A stretch of 64,000 nt of DNA from DATEOR01 sp963766725 (lineage in GTDB: Bacteria; Actinomycetota; Thermoleophilia; Gaiellales; Gaiellaceae). The position numbers and the translations under genes were made by a program. The notes beneath the pieces are model-generated. The model saw only the letters and a program-made list of their open reading frames with translations, did no database searches and was not told where the DNA came from. Positions 34,085 through 43,140 of the stretch are shown one piece after another (within the stretch, counting starts at the first letter, position 1; every line of letters begins with the position of its first letter). The DNA lies in the NCBI GenBank assembly GCA_963766725.1, contig CAVYBK010000004.1:62001-126000 (forward strand), written 5' to 3'.

Positions 34085-35232
34085 TCGAACTCCACCGGGT
34101 CGCCCGGCTTCACCCCGGCGGCGCGGAGCTCGTCCTCGGTTGCCTGGCCGCGCACCCGGTAGCCGGCGTCGGTTCGGAACAGGCGGAACGAACGCCTGCG
34201 CTCGGGCCGCGGCCGGTAGACGAGGAAGTCCGCGACCTCCTGGGCGGCGGCGGACTCGGGCGGCGCATCGGGCACGAGCTCGAAGAGTGCGCGCACGAGC
34301 TCGTCGATCCCGGCTCCCGTCGCTGCCGACAGAGGAAGCACGGCCAGGACGCGCGGGTCGTCCGTCTCGAAGCTCGGCGGCCCGTCGAGGAGGTCGATCT
34401 TGTTCAGGACGACGATCTGCGAGCGCTCGTCGAGACCGGCGCCGTAGCCGTGCAGCTCCCGGTCGATCGTCGCGAAGCGCTCCGCAGCCTCCTCCGTCGC
34501 GTCGATGACGTGGAGGAAGAGCCGAGCGCGCTCCAGATGCGCGAGGAACTCGTCTCCGAGCCCGACTCCCTCGTGCGCGCCTTCGAGGAGCCCCGGCACG
34601 TCTGCGACCGTGAGCTGGCGGCCGTCCGGCGCGTCGACCGTGCCGAGCACCGGCGCGATCGTCGTGAACGGGTAGTCCGCGACCTTCGGCTTCGCATTCG
34701 AGATGCGGCGAAGGAGCGACGACTTGCCGGCGTTCGGGAAGCCGAGCAGCGCCGCGTCCGCGAGGAGCTTCAGGCGCAGCTCGATGGCCGACTGCTCGCC
34801 GGGCCAGCCGACCTCGGCGATGCGCGGAGCCTGCTGTGTCGGCCGGGCGAAGCGGCGGTTGCCGGCGCCTCCCGGCCCGCCCCTTGCCACGACCGCGCGC
34901 GCGCCGGGATGAGCGAGGTCGACGAGGAGACCTCCCTCGTCGTCCAGCACCTGCGTCCCCACGGGCACTGCGAGCTCGACGCTCTCCCCGTCCGCTCCGC
35001 GCTTGTTCTTGCCCTGCCCGTGAATGCCGCGGCCGCCTTCGAACCGGCGCTTGCGCTGGAAGAAGGAGAGGTCGCGGCGGTCGGGGTCGGCGACGAGGAC
35101 GACGTCGCCGCCGTCGCCGCCGTCACCGCCGTCGGGGCCTCCCCTCGGCACGTACTTCTCGCGCCGGAAGCTGAGCGAGCCGTCGCCGCCGCGGCCGCCA
35201 CGCACCTCGATGCGGGCGCGATCGTGGAACAT
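34081..35232 (-). CDS. obgE: GTPase ObgE, ribosome assembly
   Basis: A 383-residue Obg protein with the glycine-rich N-terminal Obg fold (GGRGGDGSLSFRREKYVPRGGPDGG), a GTPase domain (GFPNAGKSSLL, DVPGLLEGAHEG, NKID) and a short OCT domain at the C-terminus. It assists 50S assembly and links to stress control. The order obgE-rpmA-rplU is nearly universal; it starts 18 bases after rpmA. Confidence 0.96.
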   Translation of the reverse strand: MFHDRARIEVRGGRGGDGSLSFRREKYVPRGGPDGGDGGDGGDVVLVADPDRRDLSFFQRKRRFEGGRGIHGQGKNKRGADGESVELAVPVGTQVLDDEGGLLVDLAHPGARAVVARGGPGGAGNRRFARPTQQAPRIAEVGWPGEQSAIELRLKLLADAALLGFPNAGKSSLLRRISNAKPKVADYPFTTIAPVLGTVDAPDGRQLTVADVPGLLEGAHEGVGLGDEFLAHLERARLFLHVIDATEEAAERFATIDRELHGYGAGLDERSQIVVLNKIDLLDGPPSFETDDPRVLAVLPLSAATGAGIDELVRALFELVPDAPPESAAAQEVADFLVYRPRPERRRSFRLFRTDAGYRVRGQATEDELRAAGVKPGDPVEFE

Positions 35233-35250
35233 CAGTGCCTCTGACGGTGT

Positions 35251-35496
35251 CTAGACGACGGTGACGACGCGGCCGGAGCCGTTCGTCTGGAACGCGACCT
35301 TGCCGTCGCGCGTCGCGAAGATCGTGTGGTCGCGGCCGAGACCGGTACCCGGTCCGGAGCGAAAGCGCGTGCCGCGCTGGCGGACGACGATCATCCCCGC
35401 CCTGATTTCCTGGCCGTCGAAGATCTTGACGCCGAGTCGCTTGGATTCGGAGTCGCGGCCGTTCTTCGAAGAGCCGAGTCCTTTTTTGTGGGCCAT
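35251..35496 (-). CDS. rpmA: Ribosomal protein bL27
   Basis: An 81-residue bL27, near the peptidyl-transferase centre. The opening MAHKKGLGSSKNGRDSESKR and the FRSGPGTGLGRDHTIFA segment are typical. The N-terminus lacks the cleavable extension seen in Firmicutes. It begins two bases after the rplU stop. Confidence 0.97.
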   Translation of the reverse strand: MAHKKGLGSSKNGRDSESKRLGVKIFDGQEIRAGMIVVRQRGTRFRSGPGTGLGRDHTIFATRDGKVAFQTNGSGRVVTVV

Positions 35497-35498
35497 GC

Positions 35499-35885
35499 CT
35501 AGCTCTCTTCCTTCTTCGTGGCCGTGCCGGCGGTCTTCTTCGCCGTCGTCGAGCGCGTTGCCTTCTTCCCGATCGACTGGATCTCGATCCGGGACAAGCG
35601 GCTTCGGTGGCCGTTGCGCCGGCGATAGCCGGTGCGGCGGCGGTGCTTGCCGACGATCACCTTCTTGCCGAGCACGTGTTCCGAGACCTTCGCGGTCACC
35701 TGCGCGCCCTTGAGCGCGTCGCCGAGCTTCGGCTCGCCGTCGCCCCCGAGCATGACGAGGTCGGGATGGAACGTCTTCCCTTCGTCGTGCGGGAGCCGGT
35801 CGACGAGCAGCCACTGGCCCTCGCGGACGCGGTACTGCTTTCCGCCGAGAGCGATGATCGCGTAGCTGTCGGTTTTCGTCGCCAT
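35499..35885 (-). CDS. rplU: Ribosomal protein bL21 with lysine-rich tail
   Basis: A 128-residue bL21; the core (AIIALGGKQYRV, VIVGKHRRRTGYRRRNGHR) ends near residue 103, and a basic Lys/Thr/Ala tail of about 25 residues follows (GKKATRSTTAKKTAGTATKK). Basic tails on ribosomal proteins are common in this type of actinobacterium. It starts four bases before the end of the RNase gene, in one operon. Confidence 0.95.
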   Translation of the reverse strand: MATKTDSYAIIALGGKQYRVREGQWLLVDRLPHDEGKTFHPDLVMLGGDGEPKLGDALKGAQVTAKVSEHVLGKKVIVGKHRRRTGYRRRNGHRSRLSRIEIQSIGKKATRSTTAKKTAGTATKKEES

Positions 35886-35889
35886 AGCG

Positions 35890-38220
35890 CTAAGCGAGCG
35901 GGCTCTCCTGGCCCGCTTCGGGTGGAGATTCTACCGGCTTGCGCTTTCGTCCGCGCCCTCCGCGCGTGCCGCGCCGCGTCTTCTTCTTCGGCTTCGGCTC
36001 CTCGCCGTTCTCGGACGGAGCCTCGGCGCGTGGCGCCTCGGCGGCGGGCTCATCCGCCGTACGCCCCTCCGCGGGCTCAGCGGTCGCGTCGGTCTTGGCG
36101 ACAGCCTCGGTCTTCTTCTTGCGACCGCGGCCGCCGCGCGTTCCACGCCGGGTCTTCTTCTTCGGCTTCTCCTTCGTCGGATCGTCGCCGTTCGCGCTCT
36201 CGCCCTCGGCGATGACGGCGCGGGCGGTCGTCTTCGTGACGTTCTCGATCCTGATCGGCACGGTCTCCCCGACCCGGCTTGCGGCGTCCTTGACGGTGAC
36301 GACGTAGCCGTCCACACGCGCGATCGCGTCCGTGTCGGAATGCTGATGCGCCTCCTCGAGCTCGACCTCGAGCTCCTGCCCGCGCTCGACGGGGAGCGCC
36401 TTGTCCTCGACCGTGTCCGGCGAGCCCTGCTCGAGGACGACGAAGTGGTCGTGCGCCGCGCGCTGGCGGCCTTTCACCACGAGGCTGCGGCCGGTCTCCT
36501 TCTCGAGCTCGGCGAGGCGCTCCGCGCCGGGGCCGATGAGCGTCGCGGCGACCTGCGAGTTCAGCTCGATGTGGAATGCCTTGCTCCTCGAGCCGGCGAT
36601 CAGCCTGCGGATGCGCCGCTCCGCGTCGACGGCGTGAGTCTCCATGGACACGACGACGCCGTCGCCCTTACAGGCGGCGCAGACGTTCGTGAGGATCTCG
36701 CGCGGCCCGTCGGTGACGTTCTGGCGCGTCATCTCGACGAGGCCGAGCGGCGAGATCTCGACGACGTACGTCTTCGTCCGGTCGCGTGCGAGCTCCTGCT
36801 CCAGCGCTTCCTCGACCAGCTTGCGGTTCTTGGGATTCGCCATGTCGATGAAGTCGATGACGATGATCCCGCCGATGTCCCGGAGCCGGAGCTGGCGGAC
36901 GACTTCGCCGACCGCCTCGAGGTTGTTCTTCGTGATCGTGTCTTCGAGGCGGGCGCCGCTCGAACGCCCGCGCGAGCCGACGAAGCGTCCCGTGTTGACG
37001 TCGATGACGGTGAACGCCTCGGCGTAGTCGAAGATCAAATAACCGCCGGAGGGAAGGTCGACGCGCCGGTTGAGCGTCGAGCGCACTGCCGCGTCCACGC
37101 CGTACAGCTCCATGAGCGGCTCCTTGCCCTTGTAGAGCTCGACGCGCGCCGCGAGCTCGGGCGAGGTCCGCTTGAGGTAGCCGACGACGCGCCGGTACGT
37201 GCGGTCGTGGTCGATGACCACGCGCTCGAAGTCGCGGATGAAGAGGTCGCGGATGATCCGGAGCGGCAGCTCCGACTCCTGGTAGACGAGCGACGGAGCC
37301 TCGGCGCGCTTGGCGCGCCCCTGGATGGTCGACCAGAGCTTCTGCAGGAGAGCGAGGTCGCCTTCGAGCTCTTCCTTCGAGGCGCCCTCGGCCGCCGTGC
37401 GGACGATGAGCCCGCCGTCGGGAAGCTCGAGACCCTTGCAGATGACCTTGAGCCGTTCGCGCTCCTCATCCTCCAGGCGGCGCGAGACGCCGATGCCGTC
37501 CCCGTACGGGACGAAGACGAGGAACCGGCCGGGAAGCGAGATCTCGGTCGTCAGCCGGGCGCCCTTCGTTCCCATGGGGTCCTTGACCGCCTGGACGAGC
37601 ACCTCCTGGCCGCGCTCGATCAGCTCCTGGATGCGGCGCCCGTGGCGCGGCTTCCCTTCGAGCTCCGGGACGACGATCTCGTCCACGTAGAGGAACCCGT
37701 TCTTCTCGAGCCCGATCTCGACGAAGGACGCCTCCATGCCCGGGAGGACGTTGTCGACGATGCCCTTGTAGACGTTGCCCGCCACGGAGCTGTGCGAGGC
37801 GCGGCCGAGGTAGACCTCGACGACGACGCCGTCCTCGAGCACCGCGACCCGCTGCTCGGTCACCTCGACCGAGACGAAGATCTCCTTCTTGACCTTCGGA
37901 AGGGCCGAGCGCTTCGGCGTCTGCGTGCGCCTGCGGCGCGGCTTCGCGTCCTCCCCGTCCTTCTTCTTCTGCCGGGGCTGGCGCGGCTTGGGCTCGGCTT
38001 TCGCCGCAGCCTTCGACTCGGTCTTTGCACCGCCCTCGGCGGCTTCTACCTTCTTCTTGCCGCGGCCTCGGCCGCCGCGGGTCCCGCGGCGCCTGCGCGG
38101 CTTGGGCTTGTCAGCCTGTCCGTCCGCCTGGGACGGCGAGGCCTCCTCGAGCGCTTCGGGAGCGGCCGCCTCGGGGGGCGCCGCCTCCTCGCTGCTCGTC
38201 TTCTTGCGAAACAATCGCAC
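35890..38220 (-). CDS. rng: Ribonuclease E/G with three basic RGG-like repeats
   Basis: A 776-residue endoribonuclease for mRNA decay and rRNA processing. The catalytic core covers about residues 110-590: an S1 domain (VAGNVYKGIVDNVLPGMEASFVEIG), the DNase-like metal site (VIDVNTG, VIDFIDM) and a zinc-link CAACKGDG. A TRAM-like domain lies near 640-690. The basic motif RRGTRGGRGR occurs before the core (near residue 45) and twice after it (near 702 and 757), like the RNA-binding arms of RNase E. The start is a GTG at 38220, with AAAGGAG nine bases upstream. Confidence 0.93.
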   Translation of the reverse strand: MRLFRKKTSSEEAAPPEAAAPEALEEASPSQADGQADKPKPRRRRGTRGGRGRGKKKVEAAEGGAKTESKAAAKAEPKPRQPRQKKKDGEDAKPRRRRTQTPKRSALPKVKKEIFVSVEVTEQRVAVLEDGVVVEVYLGRASHSSVAGNVYKGIVDNVLPGMEASFVEIGLEKNGFLYVDEIVVPELEGKPRHGRRIQELIERGQEVLVQAVKDPMGTKGARLTTEISLPGRFLVFVPYGDGIGVSRRLEDEERERLKVICKGLELPDGGLIVRTAAEGASKEELEGDLALLQKLWSTIQGRAKRAEAPSLVYQESELPLRIIRDLFIRDFERVVIDHDRTYRRVVGYLKRTSPELAARVELYKGKEPLMELYGVDAAVRSTLNRRVDLPSGGYLIFDYAEAFTVIDVNTGRFVGSRGRSSGARLEDTITKNNLEAVGEVVRQLRLRDIGGIIVIDFIDMANPKNRKLVEEALEQELARDRTKTYVVEISPLGLVEMTRQNVTDGPREILTNVCAACKGDGVVVSMETHAVDAERRIRRLIAGSRSKAFHIELNSQVAATLIGPGAERLAELEKETGRSLVVKGRQRAAHDHFVVLEQGSPDTVEDKALPVERGQELEVELEEAHQHSDTDAIARVDGYVVTVKDAASRVGETVPIRIENVTKTTARAVIAEGESANGDDPTKEKPKKKTRRGTRGGRGRKKKTEAVAKTDATAEPAEGRTADEPAAEAPRAEAPSENGEEPKPKKKTRRGTRGGRGRKRKPVESPPEAGQESPLA

Positions 38221-38250
38221 GATGTAAATCTCCTTTCGGGCGCACGCCGC

Positions 38251-38274
38251 CGCCCGCGCGTCTCGGCGCGGGCG
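38251..38274. repeat. Perfect GC hairpin in the RNase E/G leader
   Basis: An inverted repeat CGCCCGCGC (38251-38259), loop GTCTCG, GCGCGGGCG (38266-38274), 30 bases before the GTG. The flanking CACGC and GCGTG may lengthen the stem. In E. coli the rne leader folds and mediates autoregulation; this could be a similar element. Confidence 0.5.
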
Positions 38275-38395
38275 AGGTCAGCGTGTCTGCCACAAAGCTC
38301 ATTTTGTTGTGAGCGCGGAATCCCGCTCGCCCGATCTGGGCTCGGTTCTCCCTGCGCGTACCCGTTAAGGGTAGCAGGCGTCCTCGCCGGCCCTG

Positions 38396-38599
38396 CTACG
38401 CGGCGGCGGGACGAAGCTCGGTTTGCTTTCGCTTGACGGCCCGCAGGCGCTGGCTGAGTCGAGCCCAGGCCCAGGGCTCGATCTCGTGATAGCGGCCGGA
38501 CCCGATCTCGGCCCTGGTGACCTCCAGGTACTCGAACCAGGCGTCGGCCTCCTCGATTGCCAGTGCCTCGTGAGCCGGCAACAGCTGCTCGGCGTTCAT
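38396..38599 (-). CDS. Small helical protein of unknown function
   Basis: A 67-residue, soluble, Trp- and Glu-rich protein with sequence AIEEADAWFEYLEVTRA and a basic C-terminus (RLRAVKRKQTEL). The codon pattern is protein-like and the ATG is clear. It lies between the DUF697 gene (12 bases) and the RNase E/G leader. I recognise no family. Confidence 0.55.
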   Translation of the reverse strand: MNAEQLLPAHEALAIEEADAWFEYLEVTRAEIGSGRYHEIEPWAWARLSQRLRAVKRKQTELRPAAA

Positions 38600-38610
38600 G
38601 CGCGGGAAGG

Positions 38611-39465
38611 CTAGGACCTGGACCGGACGGCATCGGCCGCCCGCGCGAGCGCATGTGCGCCGCCCTGCTCGAAGTAGGCCGTCGCGGCCTTCCCGAGCGC
38701 CTTCGTGCCGACGTAGGCGACGCCGCCCTTGATCGCCCAGCCGAGGCCCGGGACGAAGCCGAGCGCCTCGCGGGCGACGGTGCGGAAGCCGAGGCCCGCG
38801 CCGACCACGGCGAGGAGCTCGGGGATGCGCTCGCGGTCGATCTCTTCTCCGTGCGCGGCGGCGATGCGGAAGACCATTCGCAGCTGGTTCAAGGTCAGCA
38901 CCGGGAAGTCGGCGCCAGGAATGAAGATCGCGACGCCGAGAATCCCGTTCTGGCGCGCGAAGCGGCGCACGATCGCGTCCACGACGGCCTCGCGGAGGAC
39001 AGGTAGGCGCGCGGCCAACGCGTAGCCCGTCTCCTCCGTGACGGAGGCGACGAGCTCGGCGATGCGCTTGACGGGCATCGGGCTCCCCGGCGGGACGGTC
39101 ACGACTCTCGTCGCCGGCACGTAGGCGATGTCGACCGGCTGCGACTTCGCGCCCACGAGGACGCAGACGGCGTCGACGTCGTTTCGGTCGGCAAGCTTGA
39201 GGGCCTGCTCGTCCTCGGCTGTCGGCCTCTCGCCGGCGACGACGTAGAGGAGGAGCGCGGCGCCCTGCAGGTCGTACTTCGACACCTCCCGGCCGGAGAG
39301 GTCGCGGAGCGCGCTCGTGTCCCCGCCCTCGGCCAGGGCGGAGACGAGCTCACCCGCTGGCCCTTCGGCGCCCGCCACGACGAGCGGCGAGAGGTCCTCG
39401 GCCGCAGCCCTGATCTCCTTGACCACGCCGTAGACGGCGGCAGGATGAAGCGGGAGTCGTCGCAC
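38611..39465 (-). CDS. DUF697 / YcjF-like protein
   Basis: A 284-residue protein with a GTPase-like or Rossmann-type N-terminal part (LLLYVVAGERPTAEDEQALKLAD and an AVCVLVGAKSQP strand) and a C-terminal DUF697-type region (LNQLRMVFRIAAAHG near residue 190, then LGFVPGLGWAIKGGVAY). DUF697 proteins are often fused to GTPases and inserted in membranes; no Walker A is seen here, so it is unlikely to hydrolyse GTP. It follows rodA by nine bases and may belong to the cell-shape operon. Confidence 0.68.
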   Translation of the reverse strand: MRRLPLHPAAVYGVVKEIRAAAEDLSPLVVAGAEGPAGELVSALAEGGDTSALRDLSGREVSKYDLQGAALLLYVVAGERPTAEDEQALKLADRNDVDAVCVLVGAKSQPVDIAYVPATRVVTVPPGSPMPVKRIAELVASVTEETGYALAARLPVLREAVVDAIVRRFARQNGILGVAIFIPGADFPVLTLNQLRMVFRIAAAHGEEIDRERIPELLAVVGAGLGFRTVAREALGFVPGLGWAIKGGVAYVGTKALGKAATAYFEQGGAHALARAADAVRSRS

Positions 39466-39474
39466 GGAGGGAAC

Positions 39475-40653
39475 CTACCTGCGGCCCGCGAGGCGACCGC
39501 GCACGTAGATCGACTCGAGGATCCCGATCATGAGCATCGTCGTGATCATCGAGCTTCCGCCGAAGCTGACGAACGGGAGCGGGATCCCGGTGACGGGCGC
39601 GATCCCGATGGTCATGCCCACGTTGACGAAGATCTGGAAGAGGAACGAGAAGACGATCGCGCCCGCGACAGCCGACGTGTACAGGCTCGGCGCGATGGCG
39701 ACGATCTTGATTCCCCGCCAGGCGATGAACGCGTAGAGGAGGAGCAGGATCGCGGCGCCGAGGAAGCCGCGCTGCTCGGCGAGCGACGAGAAGATGAAGT
39801 CGGTGTTGTGCTCGGGCAGGTAGTTCATGTTCGTCTGGCTCGCGCCCGCGACCCCGCGCCCGTCGATGCCGCCCGAGCCGACCGCCGTGATCGACTGGTT
39901 GACGTTGTACGTCGTCCCGCTCGGGTCGACGTCCGGGTTCACGAACCCGATCAGCCTGTCCTTCTGGTACGTGTCCAGGACTTCCACTCCCGCGGCGGGC
40001 AGGAACCAGAGAACGGAGAGCGCGATGAGCGCCGTCACGATCGCGAGGCTCGCCAGGTGCTTCCAGGGCACGCCGCCGAAGAAGAGCACCGCCAGAAGCG
40101 CCGACCCGTAGATCAGCGTCGAGCCGAAGTCCGGCTCTTTGAAGACGAGGATCATCGGCAGCGCCGCGAACCCCACTGCGCCCCACACGGTCTTCCACGG
40201 TGAGTCGCTCCGCGCGCGGTTCGCCACGAACGCGGCCAGGAAGAGGATGAGGAGCACCTTGCCGATCTCCGACGGCTGGAAGCGGAAGGAGCCGAACTCG
40301 ATCCACCGCTTCGAGCCGCGCACGTCGTCTCCGACCACGAGCACGAGAAGCAGGAGCGCGATCGCGACCGCGTAGAGCGCCGTTGCGTAGCGGCGGTAGA
40401 CCTCCGGGCTCACGGCCACCGTGACCGCGGCGAGGACCGCGCCGACGGCGATGTAGACCTCCTGGCGCGAGACGAAGTAGCTCGCGTCGCCGGGCACGTC
40501 GTTCCGGGTCACCGCAGTCAGGACCCAGATGCCGTACGTGATCACGCCCGCGACGGCGGCGATCAGGAGGTAGTCGAGGTGGCGGAGGTAGGCGCCGACC
40601 TCGGAGCCGACGTGCCCTCGTGCCGCGCGGGTTTCCCTGGCGATGGTCGCCAT
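39475..40653 (-). CDS. rodA: Peptidoglycan glycosyltransferase RodA
   Basis: A 392-residue SEDS-family polymerase with about ten membrane helices, elongating peptidoglycan during growth with PBP2. Motifs include KRWIEFGSFRFQPSE, LLVLVVGDDVRG and the C-terminal TGIPLPFVSFGGSS that defines the family. The ATG overlaps the mrdA stop (TGATG at 40653). Confidence 0.94.
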   Translation of the reverse strand: MATIARETRAARGHVGSEVGAYLRHLDYLLIAAVAGVITYGIWVLTAVTRNDVPGDASYFVSRQEVYIAVGAVLAAVTVAVSPEVYRRYATALYAVAIALLLLVLVVGDDVRGSKRWIEFGSFRFQPSEIGKVLLILFLAAFVANRARSDSPWKTVWGAVGFAALPMILVFKEPDFGSTLIYGSALLAVLFFGGVPWKHLASLAIVTALIALSVLWFLPAAGVEVLDTYQKDRLIGFVNPDVDPSGTTYNVNQSITAVGSGGIDGRGVAGASQTNMNYLPEHNTDFIFSSLAEQRGFLGAAILLLLYAFIAWRGIKIVAIAPSLYTSAVAGAIVFSFLFQIFVNVGMTIGIAPVTGIPLPFVSFGGSSMITTMLMIGILESIYVRGRLAGRR

Positions 40654-42629
40654 CAGTCGCTGTTGCCCACCGAGGCGTTGAACGAGTTCGGGTCGACGTC
40701 GAAGAACTTCTGGAAGACCTGGAGGGCGACCGGCGCCGCGACGACTCCGCCGTGGCCGCCGTTCTCGATCATGGCGCAGACGACGAGGCTGGGCTTGTCA
40801 TAGGGGCCGTAGCCGCACCACCAGGCCTGGTCCTGCAGGCCCTGGTAGTTGGGCAGGTGCACGTACTTCTCGGCCGTCCCCGTCTTGCCGGCGATGGGGA
40901 TCGGGAACGAGCCGAAGATGCCGGCCGACGTGCCGTAGTTCGCGTGCGTCGCGTCGTAGAGGCCTTCCTGGACGACGCGGATGTTGTTCGGGTTGAGGCC
41001 GACGTCCTTGGCCGGCTTCGGGGAGTACGGACGCAGGACGACGGGCGGCTGGCCCGGAGTCGCCGGCTCCTCGACCGACTGGACGATGTGCGGCTCCACG
41101 AGCTTGCCGCCGTTCGCGAGCATCGCGTAGAAGCGGGTCATCTGCAGCGGCGTGACGAGCACGTCACCCTGGCCGATGCCGAGCTGCACCGAGTCGCCCG
41201 ACGTCCAGATCTTGTCGATCTCGGTCTGGAAGTAATGGCGGCGCCAGGCCGGCGTCGGGATGAGGCCGTTCTCCTCGGGGCCGATGTCGATGCCCGTCGA
41301 GGCGCCGAAGCCCATCGTCCGCGCCCACTTCTGCAGCGGCGAGTCCGTGCGGTTGTAGAAGCGGAGAGCCACTTGGTAGAAGTAGGTGTCGCAGGACGCG
41401 GCGAGCGCGGTCGTGAGGGTCATGGGCTCGTTCGCGTAGGGGTCCCAGTTCGTGAAGGTCTGGCCGTCGACGACCTCCTTCGGCGTGCACTGGATGAGCT
41501 CGGTCGGCGAGAGAAGGCCCGTCTCGAGGGCCGCGAGCGCCGTCACCGGCTTGAACGTCGAGCCGGGCGGATAGAGACCTGCGACGGCGCGGTCGAGCGT
41601 CGGATGGTTCGCGGTGGGGTCGGCGAGCTCCTTCAGGTCGTTCTTGTCGACGCGCCCCGTGTAGATGCTCGGGTCGAAGGTGGGGTTCGAGGCCAGCGCA
41701 AGGATCTCCCCCGAGTTGGGATCCATGGCGACGAGCGCACCGCCGTCGGCTGCCCACTGGCCGTCGTCATGGGCCAGCCTGACGCCGTATGCGAGCGCCT
41801 CTTCCGCGGTCTTCTGCAGCTCGGCGTCGATCGTGAGGCGCACGTTGTCGCCGGCTTCGGGAAGCTGCTGGAACTGGCGAGCGCTCGTCACGCGGCCGAG
41901 CGCGTCGACGAAGACGCGCCCGATCCCGGGCAGTCCGCGGAGATAGGTGTCGTATGTCGCCTCCACCCCGGTCTGGCCGATTCGGTCGCCGGCGGCATAG
42001 CCTTTGTCCTTCGCTGCGTCGAGCTGCTGCTGGGAGATCTCGCTCACGTAGCCGAGGGTCTGCGCCGCGATCCCGCCCTGGTCGTAGTGGCGCTGGTAGG
42101 TCTGGTTGATCTGGACGCCGGGGAAGTCGTTCTGGTGCTCGAGCAGGTAGCTGATCTTGTCCTCGTTGACGTTCTCCTTGATCGTGATCGGCGTCAGGAG
42201 GTCGTCCTTGCGCGCGGCGATGTCCGAGCGGATCTCCCTGTACGGGATGTGGAGGAGCGTGGCGAGCCGGTGGACGACGAAGGTCTGCGTTTCCGGAGTC
42301 GCCTGGTCGAACGCGGCCGGCCAGAGCTGCACCGCCGTGCCCGGCCGGTTGGAGACGAGGACTTCGCCGTTCCGGTCGAGGATGGAGCCGCGGGGAGCGG
42401 GCGCGCGGAACGTCCGCACCTGGTTGTTCTTCGCGACCTCGAGATAGCGCTCTCCCGAGATGACCTGCAGCGCCCAGAGCCGAAAGAAGAGCGCGCAGAA
42501 GATCGTCACGGCGACGACGCCGAGGATGGCGATCCGGATCGCCGCCTGCGGGGTGACGCGGTACGGCTCCTCGACCCTGGGGTCGGGCGGGAGGAACCCG
42601 CCCGGCAGGTTGGCGCTCGGGCTAGACAA
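40653..42629 (-). CDS. mrdA: Penicillin-binding protein 2
   Basis: A 658-residue transpeptidase with one N-terminal helix (residues 27-50). The dimerisation region contains RGSILDRNGEVL, and the penicillin-binding domain has SxxK (PPGSTFKP), SxN-type SCD (in AASCDTYFY) and KTG (AGKTGTAEK). It cross-links peptidoglycan for elongation. The start overlaps the end of mreD by eight bases. Confidence 0.95.
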   Translation of the reverse strand: MSSPSANLPGGFLPPDPRVEEPYRVTPQAAIRIAILGVVAVTIFCALFFRLWALQVISGERYLEVAKNNQVRTFRAPAPRGSILDRNGEVLVSNRPGTAVQLWPAAFDQATPETQTFVVHRLATLLHIPYREIRSDIAARKDDLLTPITIKENVNEDKISYLLEHQNDFPGVQINQTYQRHYDQGGIAAQTLGYVSEISQQQLDAAKDKGYAAGDRIGQTGVEATYDTYLRGLPGIGRVFVDALGRVTSARQFQQLPEAGDNVRLTIDAELQKTAEEALAYGVRLAHDDGQWAADGGALVAMDPNSGEILALASNPTFDPSIYTGRVDKNDLKELADPTANHPTLDRAVAGLYPPGSTFKPVTALAALETGLLSPTELIQCTPKEVVDGQTFTNWDPYANEPMTLTTALAASCDTYFYQVALRFYNRTDSPLQKWARTMGFGASTGIDIGPEENGLIPTPAWRRHYFQTEIDKIWTSGDSVQLGIGQGDVLVTPLQMTRFYAMLANGGKLVEPHIVQSVEEPATPGQPPVVLRPYSPKPAKDVGLNPNNIRVVQEGLYDATHANYGTSAGIFGSFPIPIAGKTGTAEKYVHLPNYQGLQDQAWWCGYGPYDKPSLVVCAMIENGGHGGVVAAPVALQVFQKFFDVDPNSFNASVGNSD

Positions 42630-43140
42630 CCGGGATCACCTGCCTCCGTTCGCGCGGGCTGACCGGGAAGATCCGCCGGCAGAGCCCGTAGAGCGGGTAG
42701 GCGAGGAGCAGGTTGAGCGCCAGGGTCGGGAGCAGCATGCCGACGAAGAACTCCGAGGCGGAGACCGTCTCTCCGAGCATGAAGTGCAGCACCGCCGACC
42801 CGAGCCCCACGCCGATGGTCCCGATGGTCACGGCGAGCAGGGCGGGATGCGCGGAGGACTTCTTCGTCACCTCGCCCAGGCGGCCGGCGAAGTAGCCGGC
42901 GAGGGTGAGCAGGAGCGAGGTGAGCCCGAGCGTCTGGAACGAGACGACGTCGAGGACGAGCCCGGCCCAGAAGCCCGCGGCGGCGCCGAATGCGGGCCCG
43001 CGCAGGAGCGCGATGGCGATCACGAGCACGAGGAGGAGGTCAGGGTGTCCCGTCGCGACCTCGATGTTGGACGTGATCGAGACCTGGACGAGGGCCGCGA
43101 ACAGAAGGAGCGCGCCGGCCTTGAGCGCGTCGAGCGTCAC
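42622..43140 (-). CDS. mreD: Rod shape-determining protein MreD
   Basis: A 172-residue, five-helix membrane protein with the HPDLLLVLVIAIALLRG and FWAGLVLDVVS segments of the family. It couples MreB-MreC to the cell-wall machinery. The ATG overlaps the mreC stop as ATGA. Confidence 0.9.
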   Translation of the reverse strand: MTLDALKAGALLLFAALVQVSITSNIEVATGHPDLLLVLVIAIALLRGPAFGAAAGFWAGLVLDVVSFQTLGLTSLLLTLAGYFAGRLGEVTKKSSAHPALLAVTIGTIGVGLGSAVLHFMLGETVSASEFFVGMLLPTLALNLLLAYPLYGLCRRIFPVSPRERRQVIPVV

